From positions 124,001-188,000 of the forward strand of contig CAJNDS010002167.1 in NCBI GenBank assembly GCA_905221605.1: a stretch of 64,000 nt of DNA, written 5' to 3'. A model generated the notes under the pieces. The model searched no databases. It was given only the letters and a program-made list of their open reading frames with translations, and had not been told where the DNA came from. The translations under genes and the position numbers were made by a program. Origin of the DNA: Symbiodinium natans. Its lineage: Eukaryota > Sar > Dinophyceae > Suessiales > Symbiodiniaceae. Positions 24,455 through 33,505 of this stretch are shown piece by piece (the stretch's first letter is position 1; every line of letters starts with the position of its first letter).

Positions 24455-27050
24455 GGCTTTGGCATGGGCCTCCATGTCCATGCCCTCCATTCCTGAATCT
24501 AATTCTTATTGCCAGGTAATATTGTTCAGAGATTTTGTTCGCTATAGTCTTGGTTCCCTTAGTCACGGGCTGAGCTGGCCGATGCCAGGCAAGCCTTGCC
24601 GTGATCGAACATGTTTTGCTTTGCGTGGATGCTGCAAATCAAGGCACAGCGGACTTGTTTCAATGTATACAAGGAGTAGGGTTCGCGCCAGGTGGGCACG
24701 CACACGGCGTGCTTCTCCGTCCATACTTCCGCTAAGAGCCATACGCAGCGACAAGAAATCGATATAGATCGCGCTATCGCGCGACGCCTCCCATGCAGAG
24801 TCTTGCTGACACAAGTCTAACGGTGATTGCTGGAAAAACATCATGGCTCCGCCTTATAACGAGAAGGATAATGAATGTCTGGAACGATTGCTTTAGCAAG
24901 TACAGACGTGTAGCACTGCTTGCGTACCCTATGACAACTCCTCGCGAAACGCACTAGCGCCTTCATTGTAAGACTCAAGCGTCGCCTGCAGAACTACTGG
25001 AGCTGATGTTTTGCAAGCAAGCATCAGCGTCCTCAGCTTATACCCTGTCAGCTTTGGAAAGGAATACCTAGCGCCACACTGGCACTGTCCATTTGCCGAT
25101 AGGCAGGTTCTTGCTCATGACTATCAGTGATCTAAGCGAGATCACAGCTCACCCACGCGCAGCTCCCGTGAGCATAGACGCGAAACCCTAAACCGAAACC
25201 GCATGAATCATCGTCCTGCATGAATGAATGATGCAGCCGTTCGTCTATCGTCAAATCATTACTAATGACTTTCAGAGATCTGACCGAAATCTGAGCGCTT
25301 CCCATACGAATCACACTCTTGCATGTGTGACATGCGTTCTGCTCCTCTGACTGAGAGAAGCTTCGCAGTCCAGACAAGCTTGTGACATGCTTGCATAATT
25401 CCCCCCTCATACAGAATATATGTATATGTTATATATGTGATCTATATACTAGAATACATTTGAGAGCAACCTTTCGGGTCTTTTAGAAAACATTAACATA
25501 TGCTCCTTTATGGATGATGGTATATTCATATTTAGAAACTCGATCAAGGGCTGTAGTTACTCATAACTTGTTGGAAAACAAACAAACAAACAAACACACA
25601 TACATACATACATATATACATACATACTGTAATAAAATCTATTTCTTTAACAAGTTATAAGCAAAGACAGCCCTTGCATTATTTAGGGTTACACGGGTTA
25701 CAGCATTTCAATCACCGCCCGGACAGGCAGAGGGGTACGTACAGGAAGCCGGCCACACCGCTTCCCCCTCCGCCTAATAGCTCTTTCTTTGGCCTCGGCC
25801 ACGGTGATTGAATGGGGGGTAAGGAAAAAAAATCCGCGTCGGCGTCCAGCCGACCAGCGTGTAGAACAAGCTGACCAAGATGTAACGTTCCTTTACACAT
25901 CCAAACCATCCCAACCGTTTCCCTGGACCTCAGTGGCGACACAGTCCCACTCGTTTAAATTTACTCTGACCTAAATTTAATTCTGATTACATAAAGGTTT
26001 TGGAATTTCACGCTCTTCTGGAAGACAGGGCGTCACGCGCGAGCGTTTCAGTTAATTCTACTTGGTCAGTTCAATTGAATCAGTTCACAGAACTGACAGT
26101 ACAGGATGCTTGATATGGCATAGTCATGTATGTATATTTGCTCATAGTATTCTCGCGTTGCCGCAGCTGGATTTTATGTCTTTCGTCAGAAGACGCATCT
26201 AGAAGAAGCAGACCAGGATTTAGTTCCCCTCCACATATCCAGACTATCCCAGCCATTCCTCTGGATATTTCTGAGGTTTCCCCCTGAATCTCCCTGGCGA
26301 CACTGTCCCCTGGTTCAACTCTCCCTCCGACCTACAAGGCTTTCTGCATTTTGAGACAATATGATATGTTTTCAGAAATCTGAGCTTAAGTATCTAAAGT
26401 ACACTTAAGTTTTAGCTAAATCACTCAGATCAAATGCACCCATGTGCTGGAATTACTTTGTTATCCAGTTTAACTATACATAATTAAATATGAAACACAA
26501 AAAACCTCAGTCAAAAATGCTCCTAAAGCTACACACACGCCGAACTAATCTGACTATTTAAAGGCAACATGCAGCTATTAACATGGTCGGATGCGTCTGT
26601 GCATTCGTAATGATGTGTCTGCATTTGCGCATGTGCGTATATGTGTCACCGCGCGCGAGTGTGCTTGCGTGTGTGTGTGTGTGTGTACAGTTGAAACGCT
26701 CAGACGTCTAACCTCTTCTTCAGTGGAAAAACCGCAGAAAGCTATCATGCGCAGCCGAATACAATAAGCGATTTTTTTCTGTTTTAACACAATCGCAGCG
26801 CTCAGAAATCATGGCGCTAGAGAGTTCCATGAAAGAACTCAGTTGTGCAAATGTGTTTGTATGTGCGTGCGCATGTGTTTCTCTAATTAGAAACATACCT
26901 TTTTTTCCTACAACGACACGACGTATGACGTGCAGAGCTAACCAAAAATTTGTCAACTCGCAGAGCCTTGCAAAGCAGACGGAAGCACAACGAGCGCGAT
27001 CTAAAGCGTCATCATTATTCTAAGAACTCATAAGTCTAGAAAGCTTGCGT
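24455..27050. other. intergenic, with inverted repeats and microsatellites
   Basis: No gene is supported. The stretch holds CAAA/CATA-type microsatellites at about 25580-25628, the palindromic element at 25545-25676 and a diverged duplication. The first copy lies around 25855-25975 and the second around 26205-26335; both contain CACAT-ATCCA and TGGCGACAC-GTCCC landmarks. A short GT tract lies at about 26668-26687. Confidence 0.5.
25545..25676. repeat. MITE-like inverted-repeat element
   Basis: The arms are about 33 bp. The left arm begins CAAGGGCTGTAGTTACTCAT and continues AACTTGTTGGAAA (25545-25577). The right arm (25642-25676) is its reverse complement with a few mismatches and ends in GACAGCCCTTG. 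The centre is a CAAA/CATA microsatellite. This is the shape of a small non-autonomous terminal-inverted-repeat element that has captured or grown a microsatellite. Confidence 0.6.
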
Positions 27051-27057
27051 CAAGCTA

Positions 27058-28527
27058 TTACCGTGCTTTCCTGCCTGCGCTTCGCAAGGTGTTGCGCCTG
27101 CGTAAATTCAGAGGAGTCACGTGCTGCTTTGGCTTCTTAGAAGCGGATCGGGACGCAGGTCGCTTCGCGAGCCATCTCCGAACAAGAACCTCCTCGTCCT
27201 GTCTCATCTTTACCAGAGGCAAGTTGCTTTTTGCTTTTGCTCCCTGGTGTGTCTGCTCAGAACACCACTCGGACCAGTCGGTCTCCGACCAGAGAGAGTT
27301 CTGGGTGCATCTCGCGAGCAACACGCTTTCCGACGTTACAGTCGACATTGGAAACTGACATGCAACGTGGTGAGACAGCAGTTTAATGTAACTGTAGTAC
27401 TTGAGTTTTAAAGCTAGAGTAGATCTGTGCATGACGTTCGTCGATCGGTTCCATGAATTCAGTTCGGCGTGCAGTGCTTCGTTACTTGAGGTACCGCTCG
27501 GAAGCAAGGGCAGGTACTCTTTGGGAAACCGCATCCTTATGCGGATATTGTTCATTAACCATTCTAAACGATCTGGGGCGCATGCAGACCAGAGCACGCG
27601 ATAGACTTCCTTATTGGCGCCCGTCACTTTGCGTTGAACTTCAGTCTGATGAAGTGAACAAATCGCAGCGAGACAGTGAATGAAATCAATTCGTTTCCGA
27701 AAGGGTGTAGTCGTCTCCAGACCAGATAACTTCATTCGGGCATCCCGCTCCGGCATCCATGGCGGAAGAATAGCATTCCTGGCGCTCTCCTCATCTCGAT
27801 TCAGCGGCAGGGAATCTTCGCCAGTGAAGAAAACACTGCTCCACTCAGTGTCCCCCTGTTGGCAAGGCACTATGAATTTACGCAGCAATCTTCTCAGAGT
27901 TTTGGAACCAGTGGTTTTCTTGTTCCACTGCGCATATTCGTAAACGATTGCCAGGTGAATGGGATCCAGACACATTGCCTTGAGGCGTGGACATATGGAC
28001 TTCATTTCGCCATAAAACTTTGATGAGGGACTGTCCGTTGCCAAGTACTCGATCATGTTCAGCTGCGACGAATTAAAATTATCACCTAGAGCAGCAGCCA
28101 CATACTCGGATTTTTCCGACGGAAGTGGATGCATCAGGAGAACAGCGCCTGACCTGCCTCTTGCTGTCAATAGCCTCCGCCAGGCGATGGTGTCGTCGAA
28201 TGGTGCAGCGTCTCGGACTTGCTTGGCAGCTCTATACGACTCCTGTCCTTTTAATTTCATGCATGTCTTCATAGTCGCATCGAGACTGACGTACATCCAT
28301 TCCTTGTTCTTCTCGAGGAGGTCAGTCATTCGGGAAACGCTTCCTTTGAATGCGCTGGACTGCGCAATGTCTTCCAGAATAGGAAGCCAAAATCGAACGT
28401 TCACAGGCAAAAGAGATGACAGCCTGTTCGCGGTCGCATGCGCTGCAATATGGAAGCGAGGCCCGAGTGCTCTTACCTTACTTCGAAACAGTTTAGCAAG
28501 GTAAAACTGTACATAGAAATTATACAA
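27058..28527 (-). CDS. DDE transposase domain
   Basis: This part would cut and join DNA ends during transposition. Numbered from the first codon of the open frame (a TTG at 28527), it carries an acidic residue in YVSLDAT (D83), a second in YLATDSPSSK (D165), a conserved-looking LDPIHL (D188, H191) and SGTSSNEALHAELN (E350). That layout matches an RNase-H-fold DDE catalytic triad with the D-x2-H motif seen in several eukaryotic transposase superfamilies, such as KDZ- or Mutator-like. The superfamily assignment is tentative. The C-terminal about 50 residues are strongly basic. No ATG occurs until residue 67, inside conserved-looking sequence, so translation probably arrives from the upstream polymerase frame. 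From memory, similar proteins with an N-terminal C2H2 finger are common in Symbiodinium; I could not verify this. Confidence 0.7.
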   Translation of the reverse strand: MYNFYVQFYLAKLFRSKVRALGPRFHIAAHATANRLSSLLPVNVRFWLPILEDIAQSSAFKGSVSRMTDLLEKNKEWMYVSLDATMKTCMKLKGQESYRAAKQVRDAAPFDDTIAWRRLLTARGRSGAVLLMHPLPSEKSEYVAAALGDNFNSSQLNMIEYLATDSPSSKFYGEMKSICPRLKAMCLDPIHLAIVYEYAQWNKKTTGSKTLRRLLRKFIVPCQQGDTEWSSVFFTGEDSLPLNRDEESARNAILPPWMPERDARMKLSGLETTTPFRKRIDFIHCLAAICSLHQTEVQRKVTGANKEVYRVLWSACAPDRLEWLMNNIRIRMRFPKEYLPLLPSGTSSNEALHAELNSWNRSTNVMHRSTLALKLKYYSYIKLLSHHVACQFPMSTVTSESVLLARCTQNSLWSETDWSEWCSEQTHQGAKAKSNLPLVKMRQDEEVLVRRWLAKRPASRSASKKPKQHVTPLNLRRRNTLRSAGRKAR

Positions 28528-31156
28528 GAGAACTAGCGCTACTATGAAATAATAATGGTGGCCATGATTCCTGCGCGTGCTGCATGATCATCTCTTGCAC
28601 TGCGAGGTCGGCGAAGGTGTGGTCATAATACATGTTGCGAACACGCCTGACGTTCTCGGTCTTTCCAATGCTGTCCAAGTTCACATAGACCGGACCGGAT
28701 GCCTTCAGCACCAGCCGGATATGCTTGTCGATGTGGCTGAGACTACAACTCAAAGCCGGAGTAATGGTGCTTCGAAGAATCTGACAGCTTTCACGCAAGT
28801 ATTTCTCCTGCACCGTTTGCTGAGATGCTGCAAAGTCGTATAGGGCCAACACCACCTTCGTTTGCTTGGTGCCGGAACATATGTACTGATTTTTCCGCGT
28901 GTGGTGCTTTGTGATGTGGGTTCGCAATTGTCTTAGCTGCTTGAAAGACCGAAAAGGACAAAATGGACACACAGTACGCCCTTCTGTCCGATAACTCTTC
29001 TTCGAAAGATCACTCATGACATCTGCGACCTCTTCAGACATGGCATCCAGAATTCCATCAGACACACACAAGGTGTCGTCCTCGTCCAGCAAAATCACAG
29101 CAGAAGAGCATCGACGAGTAAAATCTTCAGACTCTTCGTCACTAGACATATCATCGTCGTGAGCTCCTGCTTGTAGATCCAGCAGAATCGCTGCAACTTT
29201 TTGCTCATCTTTCGACTTCGCTTGCCAGAATGTTGCGACGGTGGGGACGTCGAATCCGACGCAGACAGCGTTCCGGAAACTGTTGTATGGCAGCCTTCTG
29301 TATGTAGAGCCGTCAAACACAGAAGCGTAGCTGCAGTCCGCACTCAGTTGCACTGCGACGCAGTGAGGTCGTCCAGCATTTTCCGAGTGTAAAATGAAAG
29401 ACTTGACTGCGGGAGGAGGCAAGCCATCGCAACACGACAGAGTGATGCCAAGCGCCTGAGCAGTTTCGCCATACTTCCTGTGCTTGGCGGCACGGTCGCC
29501 TTCCTGCGGTGCTTCTTTCTTAAGCATTGCCTCCACTCCAGATCTGATGGAGGCGAAAGCGTGCCACATTGCACAAGGAACACAGTTGCCGTCCTCCGTC
29601 AAGATTGGTGGCATGGTGCTGATGCTTGATTCTGACTCGCAAGCTTGGCGTATGCTTTGCAAAACTGTCTTGTGCGTCTTCCGAACGATTTTCACGTTGA
29701 ACGTTGTCTCTTGCGATATGTGAGCGCTACAGTCTTTTGTAAAAGCATCCACATCAGGAATGACATCCGTGCTCACGCGCAAGCCATCGAAATGAAGCGA
29801 GACATGATCAGGCTTGATCTTGCTCACGTGAGCTGCCCAAACATCCAGTATCCAATCTTCGACACATGTCCACATGAGACTGAAAATTGTCGCGCTCGGA
29901 AAAGTTTTAGTGACGTTCTCTGCCAAAGACAAATAATCCTCATGCAATAGATTGCATGCAATCCATCTGCAGTATAGGGAAAGCCTTTGTAGTTTCTTCG
30001 CAGTCTCGTTGTCTTTGCAAGAATCCGGCGGGTTTCCACCATTCAGGACCTTGTTGATTGCTTCCTTGCCTTCTGAAAAGTTCAAGCCCAGTTTCTCGAT
30101 CACAGACTCGCGTTGCGTGAGCAGCTCGTGGAGAAATGTTTTCAGTTCGTCAGGTAGAGGAGGCTTCGGCTTCAGTTTTTCCAGCAACTGATGCAGGATG
30201 GAGACACAGCAGTTTGAAATATCCAGATCCATTGTGTGTCCGTCCAAAATTATCGCCTGCAGCCTTCGTGAGGATGTCTGAGCATTTCCAGCATGAGAAT
30301 ACTTTCTGCCTTGCACAGATAACTGCACTTCTTCGGAGTAGTGATACTCCACCTGCTTGATCACTTGTCCTTGCACTTCTCGAACATCGGCGATGTCATC
30401 ACCAGAAGTCTTCTCCTTCAATCGTCGCTTGCTGCCTAACATCCTCTGGACATCATCTTCGTGCGAGGCAAGTTTGTCTAGCTTTGCCTGAGTCTTTCGA
30501 ATGAGATCTGCAGTTGCTGCAGTTTTTCTGCCAGCTTTAGCTTTCTGCGGTGACCTCAGCGCCTTCAGGACTGCTGCGTAATATTCTCGGAATGTCTCAG
30601 CATTTTTGGCACGCGACAGGTGTTTGTAAGCGTAGTCTCGAAGTTTGGCAACGTCATATTTTTCCGTGAAGATCATCTGCTGCTCGTCAGGGTTTTTCTT
30701 GCAAACTTCCTGAAGTGTCTGGTCAAACTTGATCTTTGGTATATACGCGCCAGACTTCTTCTTGCTGGTCTTATGCTTGATAATACCTTCCACCATGAGA
30801 TCTTCTGGTATCAGCTTGGACCACAGATTGTCTTTCGGAAGATTCGGAACCTGAACGTCTTTGAAAGACATAGCTTTGAACTGGTGATAAGTCAACGTCT
30901 CCGATCCAGACTCAAGCAGCTTTTTTATCAAGAACTCCTGAAGCCGAGTCCAACTGCTCGCTTCTGCATCCTGATTTTTCTCACTGTCTTCTTCTGTGGC
31001 TATCACAGCTGCTAGTCCTGCTTCGGTTTGCTCGTGACGCTGTCTGATTGGAAGATCGCAGGCAAGACGCATTGAATCTTCGGTGAGATACATATCACCA
31101 CCGTTCACGTAATCTGATAACACTCTTCCAGGCTGTGTTCTGCTTCGAAAGCCCAT
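28520..31156 (-). CDS. palm-domain DNA polymerase with cysteine-peptidase-like and C2H2 regions
   Basis: An 878-codon frame from an ATG at 31156. Residues 1-260 continue a post-helicase region that is Lys/Glu-rich. Polymerase-like motifs follow: motif A MDLDISNC (about 309-316), a motif-B-like helix GKEAINKVLNGG (363-374) and motif C LHFDGLR (454-460). This order and spacing fit a family-A-like or related palm. Residues about 515-640 hold EDGNCVPCAMWHAF (C525/C528), GRPHCVAVQ (H598) and VFDGS (D615), a C-H-D order like papain-fold or OTU peptidases. C730, C733, H747 and H751 form a classical C2H2 finger. The last about 120 residues resemble the N-terminal extension expected for the transposase, but the frame stops at 28520 after 878 codons. 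Polymerase identity is moderately sure; peptidase identity is speculative. Confidence 0.6.
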   Translation of the reverse strand: MGFRSRTQPGRVLSDYVNGGDMYLTEDSMRLACDLPIRQRHEQTEAGLAAVIATEEDSEKNQDAEASSWTRLQEFLIKKLLESGSETLTYHQFKAMSFKDVQVPNLPKDNLWSKLIPEDLMVEGIIKHKTSKKKSGAYIPKIKFDQTLQEVCKKNPDEQQMIFTEKYDVAKLRDYAYKHLSRAKNAETFREYYAAVLKALRSPQKAKAGRKTAATADLIRKTQAKLDKLASHEDDVQRMLGSKRRLKEKTSGDDIADVREVQGQVIKQVEYHYSEEVQLSVQGRKYSHAGNAQTSSRRLQAIILDGHTMDLDISNCCVSILHQLLEKLKPKPPLPDELKTFLHELLTQRESVIEKLGLNFSEGKEAINKVLNGGNPPDSCKDNETAKKLQRLSLYCRWIACNLLHEDYLSLAENVTKTFPSATIFSLMWTCVEDWILDVWAAHVSKIKPDHVSLHFDGLRVSTDVIPDVDAFTKDCSAHISQETTFNVKIVRKTHKTVLQSIRQACESESSISTMPPILTEDGNCVPCAMWHAFASIRSGVEAMLKKEAPQEGDRAAKHRKYGETAQALGITLSCCDGLPPPAVKSFILHSENAGRPHCVAVQLSADCSYASVFDGSTYRRLPYNSFRNAVCVGFDVPTVATFWQAKSKDEQKVAAILLDLQAGAHDDDMSSDEESEDFTRRCSSAVILLDEDDTLCVSDGILDAMSEEVADVMSDLSKKSYRTEGRTVCPFCPFRSFKQLRQLRTHITKHHTRKNQYICSGTKQTKVVLALYDFAASQQTVQEKYLRESCQILRSTITPALSCSLSHIDKHIRLVLKASGPVYVNLDSIGKTENVRRVRNMYYDHTFADLAVQEMIMQHAQESWPPLLFHSSASSLV

Positions 31157-31992
31157 TGTATCCGGAGTCCAGCTATAGATGCCTGCGACATCAAAAAAAA
31201 CTTGGCAAGTGTCGGATCGCTTTCAAAGATGCCGTCAAGCTCGTGGTCGGGGTACCTCTCCAAGAACTTCTTCGCAACGAACCTGGCCTTGACTTTCCAG
31301 ACGAACGCTCGTCGCAGCATGGAATTGAAGTTTCCTAAGTGAACGCCCACGAATTTCATGAGGCGGTTAACTTCCAGCCTCTTCCATCCGACTATCGAAA
31401 ACATTCGAGTAGTGTAGCCATAAGGCTTGCGGCCCATAATCCCATCGCCCGACATTGTCTTTTTGTACAGATCCGTGTGGAGCTTCTTCGAGGACTCAGG
31501 CGCTTCCTGACCTGTGATGATGAAGCATCGAGCAAGCGTCTCCACCTGTTTACGGATCTCTTCTTCCATGTACCAAAGATTTGGATCAAATAGGCAATGG
31601 TTATGTTTGTACATCTCGGCCAGATGCAAGGAATACAGGCTTTGTCCAACACCACCTGGCGAGATGCCTATGAAGCAGCGATCAACGTTATAGCCTCGCT
31701 TTGCTATCGCCAATGCTGCCTGGCAGCAAACGAAGACGTTGTGGTTCGCCCAGAAGGTTTGCCTGTAAAAGCGATGAAGTTTCTCTTCAACGCACTGCAG
31801 GACGGGATCGAGCAGAGAATGGGGCACATACACATAGCAGTTATTGAAGGGACCTTTCGGCACTGGCGTAATTGAAAGTGATGAGTCGGCTTTGTCGTAC
31901 GCAAAGCATATGTCGTCGTAGCATATGGCGGGCTGACGCTGGTCCTCCGTCTCACACCACTCTACGATGAGGGATATCATTCTGGTGTGCAT
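31105..31992 (-). CDS. SF3-like helicase/ATPase domain
   Basis: A 295-codon frame from an ATG at 31992. The centre has FIGISPGGVGQSLYS (about 108-121), a P-loop of the kind found in viral and plasmid superfamily-3 or D5-like helicases, except that the expected Lys before Ser is Gln. ARCFIITGQEAPESS follows (155-168), with a beta strand and acidic residue in the place of a B/sensor motif, and then KPYGYTTRM. The first 80 residues look like a continuation of the upstream nuclease-linked protein. The frame ends at 31105 inside sequence whose continuation (YVNGGDMYLTEDSMRLACDL) is found in the next frame. A one-base change is therefore the simplest explanation for the break. Confidence 0.6.
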   Translation of the reverse strand: MHTRMISLIVEWCETEDQRQPAICYDDICFAYDKADSSLSITPVPKGPFNNCYVYVPHSLLDPVLQCVEEKLHRFYRQTFWANHNVFVCCQAALAIAKRGYNVDRCFIGISPGGVGQSLYSLHLAEMYKHNHCLFDPNLWYMEEEIRKQVETLARCFIITGQEAPESSKKLHTDLYKKTMSGDGIMGRKPYGYTTRMFSIVGWKRLEVNRLMKFVGVHLGNFNSMLRRAFVWKVKARFVAKKFLERYPDHELDGIFESDPTLAKFFLMSQASIAGLRIQWAFEAEHSLEECYQIT

Positions 31993-33505
31993 AATGCTTC
32001 AGACAGAATGCCAATTTGAACACATCGTCAGCCTTGTCCGTTGTCCATGAGCCTGAACTGTCCTGGTCCTGTCTGTTTGCAGCAACGGCCATCACGTCAT
32101 CAGCCGGCTCTGGATCGTCTAGTCTGTTTTCTACCTGAATGCTGTTCGGACGCCTCGCAGCAGCTTGCCTGCAAGCTAAGAAAAAGTCTGAGTCTGAGAC
32201 ATAATTTTGCTTGTCGGCGACGACTGCGTTCGCAACACTGTCGCCATCTTTGCGCACAGACGGTCGCAATCTGCGAAACACGCCCTCCAAGATCGTGAAA
32301 AATGAGCCAAGTCGGTGCAGGACTGCCTCGGGAGGTATGCCCGAAAACGGCAAGAAACTGCCGTCGTCATTGTAAATGTATAAACATCCCTTGTGAACTC
32401 TCATGTGGCGGCCCCCTTCGATCATCCAGGACAATGCAGCAGCGTCGGCCAGCATGGGTTTTGGCGGCACTCTGCCTTCGGCTATTGCTGCTGCCACTGC
32501 GATGATTCTCCGCAACTCCTCGCTTGTATCGGGGAACCGCGCCGCCAGCGTGTTCAGCATGGACTCCGTCTGCACTCTGATGTAGGATCGGTCCTGCTTG
32601 ACGTCTGGATCGTAAGTACTGAGCACAGAAGAAATCTTCTTACTGCACAAGGCAAAGGTATCGGCAAACTGCTGCGCAGACGCTTCTGCTCCTGGTAAGA
32701 GGCGTCTTTTTTTTGCTGCAGGGGGAACATGTTCATCCAACATATTGTGCAACTGGCTCATGAGCTGACGCACTTCCTCGTCATCGTCGCGCTCCAGTTG
32801 CGACGCTTGGTCTGTGGAGTGAACTACTCTAAATGGAACAGTAGCAGGTAGCTCCTGTGGACCTTCCCCTTGGAGTGCAGCTTGACTTCGTGCCACTGGT
32901 TCGCTCGGGCATTGATTTCCCCAAACCGCACCGTCTGCGTGAAGGTCTTCATCTTCCGACTCCATCTGATGGAAAGTTGGCGAGTGAGCCTTGCTTTGCT
33001 TCCTTTGGTCGCGTCTGACTGACATGAGCTTTCCCACAGTTTCTTGCATGTCTGGAACTAGATCCACGAAGGGTTCTTTGGTTGCATTTGCTGCAGTAGA
33101 AACAACCATCATGGACATGATATCCTTCTCGTAGTACTTGGTAAGTATCCACTTGTACATGTTCAACTGCAGCCTGTAATGCTCGCCTTGGCAGTCAGGT
33201 ACGCTGGACAAGGGGCCGCTCATGAGCTTGCCGTAGCCGTTATATTTTTCTGGAAGCTTTTTAGATCTCTTCCAGTCGACGAGCACCAGCTTGTCGTCTT
33301 CCTGATCCACAAAGACTGCGTCGATGGAACCAGCCACGTCTTCGTCAATTGCATAGATCGTCCACTCTGTGCGAAATATTCGCAGCTTTGGAAATTCGCT
33401 AACAGTGTCAGAAAGAAACGCAAGCACATCGACAGCTCTTCGTGCAGTGATTTGGGTATCACGTCGAAGCCGTTCAAGACGTGCTCGAACATGGCATGCA
33501 TCCAC
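31952..33505 (-). CDS. RecB/Cas4-like PD-(D/E)XK nuclease, catalytic part plus linker
   Basis: The frame carries VAGSIDAVFV (D62), KLVLVDWKRSKK (D77-x-K79) and YRLQLNMYKWIL (Q113, Y117). This is the D...D-x-K...Q-x3-Y signature of the RecB/Cas4 branch of PD-(D/E)XK nucleases, metal-dependent enzymes that process DNA ends. About 350 residues of linker follow, with a basic patch (KKRRL) and an acidic run. The frame opens with a GTG and has no good start, because the N-terminal part of the domain lies in the overlapping upstream frame (33864-33220). The end overlaps the helicase frame by 41 bp. Numbering counts from 33505. Confidence 0.65.
   Translation of the reverse strand: MDACHVRARLERLRRDTQITARRAVDVLAFLSDTVSEFPKLRIFRTEWTIYAIDEDVAGSIDAVFVDQEDDKLVLVDWKRSKKLPEKYNGYGKLMSGPLSSVPDCQGEHYRLQLNMYKWILTKYYEKDIMSMMVVSTAANATKEPFVDLVPDMQETVGKLMSVRRDQRKQSKAHSPTFHQMESEDEDLHADGAVWGNQCPSEPVARSQAALQGEGPQELPATVPFRVVHSTDQASQLERDDDEEVRQLMSQLHNMLDEHVPPAAKKRRLLPGAEASAQQFADTFALCSKKISSVLSTYDPDVKQDRSYIRVQTESMLNTLAARFPDTSEELRRIIAVAAAIAEGRVPPKPMLADAAALSWMIEGGRHMRVHKGCLYIYNDDGSFLPFSGIPPEAVLHRLGSFFTILEGVFRRLRPSVRKDGDSVANAVVADKQNYVSDSDFFLACRQAAARRPNSIQVENRLDDPEPADDVMAVAANRQDQDSSGSWTTDKADDVFKLAFCLKHYAHQNDIPHRRVV

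Noticed and set aside
28510-28530. 19-nt GT...CAG micro-intron joining polymerase and transposase
   Set aside because: It restores phase, and a similar 19-nt segment can be found near 31960. But that second one would remove good protein sequence, and introns this small are not expected here, so coincidence is likely.
31193-31200. T8 run with a T-TTT-TTG heptamer as a programmed -1 frameshift site joining helicase and polymerase
   Set aside because: The phase fits a -1 slip, but the helicase frame stays more protein-like for another 25 codons (ASIAGLRIQWAFEAEHS) than the alternative frame. The switch is therefore more likely near 31110. No downstream pseudoknot was recognised.
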